Assembly (NCBI RefSeq): GCF_954871325.1
Contig: NC_088776.1
Location: 13,950,052 to 14,014,051, forward strand
From: Gordionus sp. m RMFG-2023
Taxonomy: Eukaryota; Nematomorpha; Gordioida; Chordodea; Parachordodidae
Direction of reading: 5' to 3'
DNA: 64,000 nt
The position numbers and the translations under genes are program-made. The first letter of the stretch is position 1, and each line of letters opens with the position of its first letter. The notes under the pieces are model-generated. The model was given only the letters and a program-made list of their open reading frames with translations, did not search any database and was not told the origin of the DNA. Below are positions 35,651 to 47,200 of the stretch, piece by piece.

Positions 35651-36754
35651 GGTACTCATAATTGATTTGTATTTGTAATTTTAATGTTAACTCTTTTATG
35701 TTCTAAAAAGGTACCGTACCATCATCGAGTTCGAGGAAAAAATGAAATTTTATAAATTTTATTTATACTTTTTATGTATTTATTATTTTATGAAATTATT
35801 GTTTAAAATTCTAAAAAATTTTCAAATATTAAAAAGACTTTTTACAAAAAAAGATTTAGAATTTTAGATGAAATTTAATAAATACCCTTATAGGCATTCT
35901 CAAATAAGTTCAAAAAAAAATTTCATTTTTCATCACAAATTATATGGTTCAGATCCTAAATATTCCCACAGCTGATTTCGCGTTGAAAAGAAGAAAGATG
36001 GTGAATACAAACTAGACATTTTTAACATTTTTTTTAATTTTATTTTTAACATTTTTTTAAATTTTATTAAATTTATAAAATATTTATATAATAATTTAGA
36101 CAATATTAAACTACTAATAGTTTAATTATTTATAAAAGTAAAACGTATTAAATTTGTTAATAGTTTTAATATAATTAAAAACAAATTAAACTGATAATTG
36201 AAGTATTATTTACTAATATAGAAATAATATTTAATTTTATATAAATATATATATAACAATTATAAATAAAATATTTAAATATATATAAAATAATATTTAT
36301 TTATATATATATTATAGAAAGAATATTTAATATCATAATCCTCGATATAATTATTTTATTAATATAAATGATTTCAGTTAATAATAGAATAAATAATCTT
36401 GCATCTATCATGTTTTGTCAGGTATAAAAGAAAGGTTATTGACAAACTGTCAGATGACAGGCATAAAAATTTAATATGACATAATATAATATAAATTTTT
36501 ATCCACTATTTTCTATTTTTATCTAAGATCGATTGTAAAAACATATAGGGGGAAATAGCTTCAAAATATATTTTTCTAATATGCCCCACTGAGTATTTTT
36601 GAGAAGATATATTAAAGTTCCCTACCTATTTTTTTCTCTCCCTTTCCTCATTCTATACTATGTGTTTGCATTAGACTCTAAATATTTTAATTATTATCTT
36701 CATATGGCCATTTATGCCACTTATCCCCTACATAATTTTTATTTTAACTAGACC
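35651..36754. other. Very AT-rich intergenic stretch
   Basis: No feature recognised. 36020-36410 is almost pure A/T. Confidence 0.35.
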
Positions 36755-36930
36755 TACAAAAATACGATTCGAATCCAATAATTATATTATTCGTATTCGA
36801 TTCGAAATTCAGAATCGAATAATGGAATTATTCGTATTCGTTTAAATCGAATAATTCATTATTCGTATTCGTACGAATAATAAAATGATTATTCGATTCG
36901 TCGAATATTCGATTCAATTCGAAAATTTTA
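36755..36930. repeat. Degenerate TTCG-rich patch (ATTATTCG / CGAATAAT)
   Basis: ATTATTCG, TATTCGATTCG and their reverse complements recur about every 8-15 bases on both strands for roughly 170 bp. It is a cryptically simple, partly palindromic patch with no coding content. Confidence 0.7.
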
Positions 36931-37217
36931 TTTAACCGTAAATTAAAAAAGATATCATATTAAATTTATTTTGTAAAATTTAACTATGAATAAAAGACAA
37001 ACAAATTTTATTAGTAAGATAATATATAAGCATACATATATGTATATTTATATATAATGTAGAAATCAATATAATATTCATATCAAGTAGAAGACAAATA
37101 TACCAACAACAAATTTTTTAAATAACCTCCAATTATTTCTTGCATACACCACATGATTAAATACCGAGTCCATCCATTTGTTATTTGTAATGTTACTTAA
37201 AAAGGGAGGCAGGAAAT

Positions 37218-37521
37218 TGATATTAAAATTAATATTTATATTATTCAAATAATATTTAAATGTGTTATATTATTTTCAAATAATATTTAAATGTTACTTA
37301 GTATTATGTTTATTTGGTTAATTGAATGATTGATTTTGATTTAACATGAGATATACAAGTTAATGTTATATTATTCGAGACTTTTTGTATTTTGCATCGG
37401 AAAATAATTTTTATTTTGTATATTCGTTATAAAAATATTATCGCTACGATTTAGACTTTATTAATTTTCCAATAAATCGAACCAATTTTCAACACTACCA
37501 CACCCCAAGCTAATCCCTACA
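37218..37521 (+). repeat. 5' LTR of the Gypsy-like fossil
   Basis: Shares long blocks with the copy near 42895-43188, for example TTAATTGAATGATTGATTTT and AATAAATCGAACCAATT, ending in CTAATCCCTA. The outer boundary is approximate. Confidence 0.75.
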
Positions 37522-38106
37522 TGGTGTAGAAAAGTAATCATATCAAAATCTAAGTTCTCTTAGAAACTTTGGTTAAGTTCTTAGCTAAAAAATATTGTGG
37601 ATGAGGCCACCAAAAAATATAAATTTTTTGAGACGATTGACAAAGATATGGCGATGTGTATTATGGATAATTTAGATAATTTATCTTATCAGCAAATGAA
37701 AGACTTAATTCAAAAAATTGTTGAAAAACTAGAATCTTTGAACTTTTTAATTCCAAACTAGAAAGGATGAAGTCTTCCAGAGAATATTTGGATCAACTTA
37801 AAGACTTTGGTTTGGGATTGAATACGGAATTGATTTTGGTACAATTCATGATCAACTGTCGATGAAAAACTTAAAGTAAGATTGATAGAGGAAAATACAT
37901 CGGATCTGAACATTATTGATGATGATAATAAAATCTATGCAAAGAAAGATTCACGGAGAAGAGATAATTTTTGTTAAGTAACTGAGGATCATTTTAAAAA
38001 ATTAAAAAAGGTTTTTGTAAGTGATTTGATTTGATAGGAAGTATTAAAAAGAATGAATTTGGTAAAGATAACATTAAGTATTTGGGTTAGTTAATAAATA
38101 GGAAAG

Positions 38107-38114
38107 GCATAGAG
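38107..38114 (+). repeat. Target-site duplication of hAT, left (GCATAGAG)
   Basis: GCATAGAG here and at 40141-40148 flank the hAT element exactly; 8 bp is the hAT duplication length. Confidence 0.92.
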
Positions 38115-40140
38115 CAGGGGCGGACTGGCGACGCTACAGCCTCGTGGGCATTTTTTATAGCGGTCTCATTTGAGGACTTCGCCCCCATACCACCATTTTG
38201 CGGGCCGGCCCACTTTTGCCAGGTATTCGACCGGGTTCCCTTAATTGGCTTCTTTGATTTATATGATTTTTATTACTTCTTATTTTTTGAAAATAAGTTT
38301 AAACATTTTACATTTTAGTAAAAAAAAGAATAGTATTATACGATAATCATATATTTTATTTAAAAAAAATGCACATCTAAAATCATATTCATTACCTATA
38401 TAAAATAATATTCATTGAAAATATATAATTTATATTAGATTTACAACGATATTGCACTGTAAAATCAAATCGTTAAATATAAAAAAAATGCATACTCAAT
38501 ATATTAAATCAATTAATTATAAATATAAAATTAATGCAGTTATACAATATTACAGAGAATAAAATTTCTGAAAATATATAATTTTTACGTTAATAAATCT
38601 CTCATTAACTTTGAACCTTTGCGCAAATATACAGGAATATCTTCTAGTTCAATCTACGCTAATAGTTCACGTTCAACTGACATCATTAAAAACGCTTCTA
38701 ATTTTTCTTGGACAATATTAGCTCTTAGCTTATTTTTATAATTTTTAATTTACTAAATGCTTTCTCGCAATTAACCTGCGTAAATGATAAAGTTAATTAT
38801 GTATTCATATGCCAAAAATAAATTAATGTCATTTGTATGCATAATTGTATCTTTTAAGAATTTCATACACGCTTATTTACCACTTGTTACATTTATTATC
38901 ACACTCTGATTTATTATCATATTGTAATATTCCATTCTTCATTTGACTCCTCACTTGTACATGCTATATCATCGTCCGTTTCATTTAATTCTGCTACCAA
39001 ATCTTTGAATACACTGGCAAATGAACATAATTCGTTATGAAATTTAACACTCAATATATATGCCAATTGTGCCAGTTTTTCCAAGTCCTTTTCAGAAATA
39101 CCTTTACTATTTATTTCATCAAAATGTCTTGGATGCAAATATTGCACATTAAAGATAAGCTCTCAATTCGCAGAAGAAATAGTTCGAACCTATAAAGGTC
39201 AATCGATTCTTGAGGACGTTCATCTTGGCATTTGTCACTATATATTCTCTTCACTCGTCCTATTCGATCTTTTAACAGAGCATTTTGTACCCAGATACTC
39301 TCCGGAAGCTATAAATATGAAAATGTTTCATTTAAATTAGCAGCCATTTTTTTGCTTTATTTTGAATCGATGTTTTCATTTTCCATGCTGACAAAGTACC
39401 TAATTTTTTTAGTTTGAAGATATGACAGAGGCCACATTATTTTAAAATTTCCAAATATATTTTAGCTGTTGAGTCTTAAAAATTATCAAGTTTTTATCTC
39501 AAATTATTTATTATCTTTATAAATTGAAGTGCCTTTATCGTTATTGGGAGCAAGCTCTCTCATATATCCATCTAAGGGCTTTTTCACTTGCCCACCACCT
39601 TATCTCACCTATTTTTTGCAGCCTTCTCAACTTATTTTGTCCAGATGAATTATTCTGTTTCACCCAAGCATCCATCCTTTTATCTGATTCACCGACCTGG
39701 ATTTTATTTTATTTTAATGAATTACGAACAAGAAATGTTGGCTATATTATTCCTACAATAAATCAATGTATAAAAATATAATATAATAAATTAATCAAAA
39801 CTTAGCTTACACTCTACTCAAACGGAAGCGTTTTCACTTCATTTGAAAAAAACAAAGAAAAGAACATGGTAATGATGTGTAGCATCAAGCCACTTTATTG
39901 ATATATTATGTATTGCAATATAGTAAACAACATGACAATTCTCAAGGAATGTGATATTCAAATCATAGAGATATCATTAAAATTAATAAATGATAAGAGA
40001 AAATAATGTGAACATAAATATAATTTTTTTCTAATTGGCCTCTATTTTGATATTTTCCTCTTATCGGCCTCAAAAATCGACATTTTCTCGCGGCCTCGTG
40101 GGCAAAAAGCCCACCGGGTCTTATGGCTAGTCCGCCCCTG
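38115..40140 (-). mobile_element. hAT transposon with near-perfect ends, nested in the Gypsy-like fossil
   Basis: The ends are CAGGGGCGGACTGGC (38115-38129) and the reverse complement of GCTAGTCCGCCCCTG (40126-40140), with one mismatch in 15, flanked by perfect 8-bp duplications GCATAGAG. On the minus strand, 38690-38770 reads EKAFSKLKIIK and then MMSVEREL. This is the hAT C-terminal dimerisation region (family pattern FSKLKIIKNYLRSTM). An open frame at 39147-38917 is probably another piece of transposase. Stops and frame changes are present, so it is probably inactive. Its tidy ends say it is younger than its host element. Confidence 0.9.
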
Positions 40141-40148
40141 GCATAGAG
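40141..40148 (+). repeat. Target-site duplication of hAT, right (GCATAGAG)
   Basis: Identical to 38107-38114. Confidence 0.92.
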
Positions 40149-42534
40149 CCAATTAAAAAAATTGAACTTATTAGCATAATGACTGAACATAAAGATAAAA
40201 TTAATCCTGGTTGGGACTCTTGAATTATTATTTTAATTTATCAAAGGTTTTTCGAAATTGGTATATAATTTATATGATTTGCTTAAGAAGTGGAAACCTT
40301 TTTATTGAGGGATTAATAAAAAAGCAAGCTTTTGTGAGATTAGAAAAAGATTGTGTAATGCGCCTATTTTAGCACATTATCATAGAAGTAGGAAGTTTTT
40401 TATTTCGGCTGATGCTTCGAATAAGAGTATGGGAGCAGTCATACTCCATGTTGAATAAGATGGTCATGAGAGGCCTATTGAATTTCGTTCAAAGTATGGT
40501 CAGGTGCTGAAAAAAACTATTAGATTACTGAAAAAGAAGGATTAGCTATATTTTTGGCAGTTAAAAAATGGAGAGAATATTTAGTTGATAGGATGTTTGA
40601 GATTTATACAGATCATAAACCGCTGGTTAATATATTTGAGACATATCAGGTGAAATTTTATAATGTCACCAAGGTTACAAAATTGAACTTTGTGTTTAAC
40701 CGAATATGATTTTAATATTAATTATAGGAAGGGGGAAGATAGGATAATTACTGATGGGTTATCTAGATTAATTAATGACGATGTCATTTGTTTTTTTTAA
40801 TGTGGATTGATAATATGGATCAAAAAATTATTAGTGATTTAGATATAATAAAAAGAGCTACATTGGTAGAATAAAGGGGAAATTATTCACAAATAAAAGA
40901 ATATAAGACACATGTATGTTTTAAATATAAAAAATGATTGTATGTTTAAAGAAAGGCAGATTATTATTCCTCAAAAACTAAGAATATGCTCAATGAACTT
41001 CATAGGGCATATTGGGGTTTTTAGAATGATTGATACTGTTATAAATCCGAACTTAACTCAGGGTGTTTAATCAGTATTGGGAGAGCAATTAAGAATCCAA
41101 GGTTTGTTAAATCTTTCTTTATTAAAATAAAAGATTAATTTTAATAATAATGATGTTTAATTACTTACCCTTGAGTACCTAAAATATATAATGTAATTCC
41201 TCTCAATAATTCTAATTTATCAAATTGTATATTTACCTTTTTTTTATTAACTCTTTCCCTTTTTTTTATTAATTTTATTTTCAAAATGTCATCCGATTGT
41301 ATGTGTGTATAAAAAACAATTTTTCTTAGCTATTTATATAGCCAAAAAACATTATATGTATTTGCATATTAAAATAATAATTTTTGAAAGAAATAAATAC
41401 ATAAAATAAAATCCATCATTTAACTTAATTTTGTTACATAAACTATAAAAAAATGTACAATTTGTTTTGCATATACAAATATAATTTTTCGCAGAAATAA
41501 AACACATAAAATAAAATCCATCATTTAAATTATTTTTGTTCCATAAATATACTTTGCATAATCCAACAGATACTATGAAAAGATATATTTTGTGGCCAAT
41601 AGTTATTAAAGACATTAAGAAAATGGTGTTTAGGTGTAATATGCGTGTGATTAATACACCTACATTACCAAGAGTTAGGCAAAATCACTGGGTGCAGCCA
41701 AATAAACCTTGGTATCGAATTTACATTAATTTTTTTGGACCTATTAAGAATTTTTATGGGTTGATAATTATTGATGGGTACTGATGGCTGGAAATTATCA
41801 AGGTTAAAAATATTAATACCATTACCACTATAATTGAATTGAATAATGTTATTTCTATCGGTTAACCAGTAGAATTGGTATCAGATGATATACCATTATT
41901 TATGTCTTATAAATTTAAATATTTTTTGCAAAATAAAGGTATTATTCATATATTTACTACTGCATAAAACCCCTCATATAATGGAATGGTGGAAAGAGCT
42001 TTACGCACAGCTAAAAATATGATTTACAAATTAACGGGTTAGGATGTGATTAAGTTAACAGATGTTTTATTAAATTATCGCAATGCGGCGCATTCGATAA
42101 CAAAATTGCCACCTGCGTCTAGATTAATGGGTAGGGAATTGATATGGAAATAGAGTTTATTAGAGAATAATAACTGTGATGTTAGGCCTGAGCTTACCCA
42201 TTACTGGTTAACGGTGCATATATACACCACCTCCTATATATCATTTTTAAAAGAATTAATTGTACAGAATGAACTTTAGGTAACTCTGTTTTTGTGAAAA
42301 TGGGTACAAATTAAGATTGGCATGTGCGGACTGTTATTGGGTGTCATGTGGGAAATCATGATAGATCATAAGGTTGCGTTAGCGCACATCAATCAAATTA
42401 GAGAGAGATCTTGAAATTGTTTATAATATTTTCAATACTAATCATGCATTTCGTTTATGTTGTGTTATAATCAAGATTTTGTAATTTCTGCATACTCTTT
42501 ATTCTTACAGTTATAAATAATCTCATATACCTTC

Positions 42535-42775
42535 CCCAATATATTTAGTCCCTTCCTCATTATAATGTATTTTTTGGTTGTATTCCATAATAAGGTAATA
42601 ACAATAATGATAATACAATTACCCTCGTCCCCAATATATTTAGTCCGTTCCCCATGATGTATTTATTGATTGCATTACATAATAAGGAAACAACGATATT
42701 ATAATAATACATTAACCCTATTCCCCAATAGTTTAGCCCCTTCCCCATGATAATGTATTTATTGATGGTAGTCCC
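42535..42775 (+). repeat. Tandem repeat, about 2.5 units of ~97 bp
   Basis: CCCCAATATATTTAGTCC..TTCC..AT and TGTATTTATTGATT-type blocks recur near 42535, 42632 and 42726. It lies just before the right LTR of the Gypsy-like fossil. Confidence 0.7.
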
Positions 42776-42894
42776 TTTTAAAAAAAACTAAAAAAAAAAT
42801 ATTATTTCAATATCTTATCACTTACAATGTTTTATAAATTTTATTGAATGCTAGAGTTTTTTTTTGTTGTTTCTTTTTTTTATTTTAATTGATG

Positions 42895-43188
42895 GATGTT
42901 GTTAGATTATTTTCAAATAATAATTAAATGTGTTATTATATTATTTTTAAATAATATGTAAATGTTTATTTTTTATTATGTTTATTTGGTTAATTGAATG
43001 ATTGATTTTGGATTTAACATGAGATATACAAGTTAGTATTATATTATTTGAGGTATTTTGCATAGGAAGATAATTTATATTTTGGAAATTCGTTATAAAA
43101 TATTATCGATCCGATTCAGCCTTTGTTAATTCAATTCCAATAAATCGAACCAATTCTCAATACTACCACACTCCAAGCTAATCCCTAA
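42895..43188 (+). repeat. 3' LTR of the Gypsy-like fossil
   Basis: Counterpart of 37218-37521; ends in CTAATCCCTAAAA. The outer left boundary is approximate. Confidence 0.75.
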
Positions 43189-44177
43189 AAACTAGATATT
43201 TCAATTATTAATAAATCTAAGTTAAAATAAAATTCGCGAGGTTAAACGTGATTTCAATTACAGTACAATTTATAACTTAATGTGAATAACATAAGTAAAT
43301 AATTGAGTGGATGAATGTAATAAATGTATCTTTTTAATATAAATAAACGTCAAATAATTTAAATTAAATTATATTTGTGCTATTATATAAATCTGATATT
43401 ATAACAATGCCAAAATACCTATGTCTTTTCTACATTTATTTATAAACCCTTTGCGTCCATAGCTATTTCATCTAATAATTTCATTCTTCAATTACACCAC
43501 TCTGTATTTTTTTTACACAAGGTTATGAGCTCCTATAGAAGTCAGTTGCTCTATTCAGAAATCACGTTCATTATCAGGATAGTTTATAACAAGCGCAGAA
43601 TCAATCTTTGATGTAATCCTATTTTTACTTCATAATATTTAACTAAACAGATTGCTCATCAATTTAAAAAATTATTAACAAAATATGCATCTATTTGAAT
43701 ATGGCTTTCCTTGATAAATCGTCTTTTTTAATTTGGTGATTATTAATTTTTTATTATTCTACAGTTAAATATAGTCGATAATGTTAAGCTCAATGGTTTT
43801 TTCTTAATATAAAAAATACTTTTATAAAATTGTAAGTCTATTTTTTTTATTAAATTGACCCCCTAACTATGATAACATTTTCATTATTATATATATATCC
43901 CAAAATATATTCGATTATAATCTTTATATTAAAAATATTGACTATTTATGCCTAATATCGTAATTTATGCTTTATATCATAATACGTTATAAAAATAGAA
44001 TAGTATACAATATAATAATATTATATTATTTTTAAAAAATAGATAAATATAATGAATTCATTTATATAAATTTTATTTAAAAATATTATTACACTCTTTT
44101 TCCGTGTGGTTTTATTTTATATCATAATAATATCGTCTGCTAATCCATATGATTCATTAATATTATTATAAAAAATT
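43189..44177. other. AT-rich 5' flank of the PET-LIM gene
   Basis: No upstream exon, promoter motif or repeat end was recognised. Confidence 0.35.
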
Positions 44178-44288
44178 ATGAAAATTACAAGCGAAGATAA
44201 AAAAATTTTAAACGAAGGAAAAAGATATGAAGAGACCGAAAAACTTTCTCTATATACTTGGGCACCTCCGGGACTTAATAAAATGCAA
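44178..44288 (+). CDS. PET-LIM exon 1 (start, PET part 1)
   Basis: ATG at 44178; reads MKITSEDKKILNEGKRYEET and then LYTWAPPGLNKMQ before donor GTAAAA. 37 codons, phase 0. An in-frame upstream exon making this Met internal cannot be excluded. Confidence 0.82.
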
Positions 44289-47200
44289 GTAAAATAATTT
44301 CAATTGAATAATGATAATTATTTATAAATTTTAAACTCCCTTTTATGAAGATTTTTATCTAATATTCATTTTAAATTTGAATGTAGCATTTTTTTTCTTG
44401 ATGCTTCATAATTAAATTTTAATAGCCTTTTTATCGTTATAAAATTGTTCTATTTTCCTAAAAAATTTACATTAATGTAAAAATTTTCGATTTCAAATCA
44501 CATTAGAAACCTTTATCAGTATAACCTATGATTAATGGCGTCATTAGTTTTTACAACCTATATGGCTTCACTTTTTAAAAAATTCTCAAAATTTAGCAAA
44601 AATAGTAAATATTCTATCTAAAATTACCAAAAAAAGATAATTTTATAAAAAAAATTTCAAAAAATATAAATCATATCCAAGATAAATTTTAAACCCTTCT
44701 GCACCACACCTTTACGACGCTAGTGATAATATTATATATTTAGGCGCATTAGAGGGGAAATCAACCTATCGCAAATTTGCTTGCTCAGATCATCTTAAGG
44801 GAATAAAATCCCCCTCCCCCACACACCCTTTATCTCCCCCCTCCCCCAAAATTTTCTACAATATATCATTATAAGAAAGAATTGAAAGAAAAATTAGTAA
44901 AAGTTAATAAACTTTTAAAATAACGACTATCAAATTTTTTAGAAAAAATAATATAGTCAAAGGCCTGGACCTAGAGATCACCAATAAAATTTATGGGGAA
45001 AAATTCCACCTAATAGTGCCCTCTAGTAAAATCCTGGATACGCCTATTTATATATCACCAAATATAATGTTTACTTGTTATGAGGATAAATTCCGAATTT
45101 GTTCATTTAGTTTTAAAATTAGGTATAATGCATTGGCGTAACTTAGGGGAGTGGCTCTCTTCTGAAATTTGTCTGTTCTAGTAAATATCATACTAGATAT
45201 AATAATAATTGTACTTACATACCTACCGCCTTCCTCTCGCCAAAAAATGTACACATATCATTATGAACAATAATTTGAAAGGAAAATATGTAAAAGTTAA
45301 TAATTTTTTTTAAAATAATGATTTATAATTCAAAATTTTTAGAAAAAAACATATTTATATAAAAAATTAAGGAAATCAAAATTATTATTAAAAAAATAAC
45401 ATAACTAAAGATCTGCAATGTATGGAGTTAAATACCTCCAATAAAATTTATGTGGAATAAAACTAACCTAATAATGCTATACCCCCCCCCCCCCTTCAGC
45501 TGGGACGTAGCCAAGAATTTTCAGCTGGGGGGCCAATTGTTTACTTAGGGAGCCAATATTTTTATGAAAAGGCTTTCATTTTGCTCTATTTTTATTAAAA
45601 ATTTGTAAACGACGATTTTTATTTTAAATTTTAACATAATTAAATTAAAAGTTAAATTCTGTATTATTCTTTTTTCCATAAGCCATTAATATTAAATTTT
45701 GTTTACGTCGATATTTCATCGATTCCCTAGTGCTCGATAAAACTCTCTTTAGTGTAGAGAAACACAAAAAGCCGTTGATACATCAATATTTTCAAAATTA
45801 TGTTTCTTTAACTTCTGCAGCTTCCTTTTGCTATTTTTTCATTTCATGAAGTAATGTTTCCATATTTAAGTTTGATAATGATTCTATTGGGGTCATTTTA
45901 TCTGATATAAAATAATCAGGGTCAAGGGGGGATAATGTATTACATGATAGAAGATTATAATCATCTTGTGTAAATCTATCTACAAAATAATCAATAATTT
46001 TACAATTTCTTTTTTAAAAAACTCCAATTGAAGTCCTTTTCACAATCAAATTGCAATTTGGTATCGACTAAAAATTTTGAAGATTTATAAGCATTTTAGG
46101 TACCCTTGATGATTTGGATGCGATAATTTTGATATAAATTTCTCAGCCTTAATTCTTATCAAGTCAAAAGAATTATTACTTCTTTTATTTTTTAATATAT
46201 TAATTGTGAAATCAACACAATTTTTATCAACCACTATATTAGTACCTACTGACTGTAGATACTTATTTAGTGGATCTATTGTTAACAATACCTCATAAAT
46301 TAAATTGGCCAATATAATGTAATTTATATTAACGCATTGAGATAGAAGACCACAGGCTTCGACTGAATTATGAGTGGACCTTTAAGTTAAGAGTTCTATT
46401 AGAAAAGTAAAATAATACTTCACCAATAGAAATTCTTGATACGAGAGTTCCAAAATGACCACTCCACCTCTGGTCTAAAAGTCTCTTAAGAGTAAGGCCC
46501 TGTATGATACGTTAAAACGACTAAAACAATTATACAATGATTAGATAAATTAAAAAATTAGAAATAATCATTTGTAAACCACAAAATACAACTTGTAGTT
46601 GTAGCAATGTATATAAGGCACTTTTTTATTAATTTTTTTTGAAACATTTGTACTCCTCCATTTCTGCCAGATATGAGGTTTACACATCATACGCCTGGCT
46701 TATTATATTCGATGAATTAATATTTAATTCATTGTCGCTTTAAAATACAATTAGTAATGCTTTCAGCAGAAAAATATTGTAAATTAAAGATTCCTATTAA
46801 ATTTTCTTGTATTTCTAAAAAAATATATAATGAATAATTATGCTCAGGTTTTCACTTGTTTATTATGTATAAATCAAATAAATAATATTTTTATAAAAAT
46901 TTTGTTGTATTTTCATTTAAATTTAATCGTTAATGGTGAATTTAAATTTAATAACGAAATAAAATTTTTTTTTAAATTTGAGGGCCAAAATTTTTTTCGA
47001 AGGGGCAAGGTTTGGGGTGGGGCAAAAATGTTTTTGAAAGAGGCCCCCCCCCGTGGCTACGGCCCATCAACTTAACGAAAAAAACGCTTGTGGTTATTTT
47101 AAGTTAATCGATAACCAATGATGTCATTTGCAAGGAATTGCGTCGTCTAATTTAATAAAAACATTTTTCAAAGTTGCCTGCTCACTTCTTAAACAGTAGA

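Larger units (their letters stand above)
37218..43188 (+). mobile_element. Ty3/Gypsy-like LTR retrotransposon fossil
   Basis: Broken element bounded by two similar LTRs (37218-37521 and about 42895-43188). In order on the + strand it shows a gag-like region (about 37600-37980), part of a reverse transcriptase near 38000-38110 continuing at 40149, RNase H (about 40370-40790) and an integrase core (about 41540-42200). A hAT transposon is inserted inside the RT region. The two LTRs have clearly diverged from each other, so the insertion is old. It carries many breaks, well over ten, and cannot be active. Confidence 0.8.
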
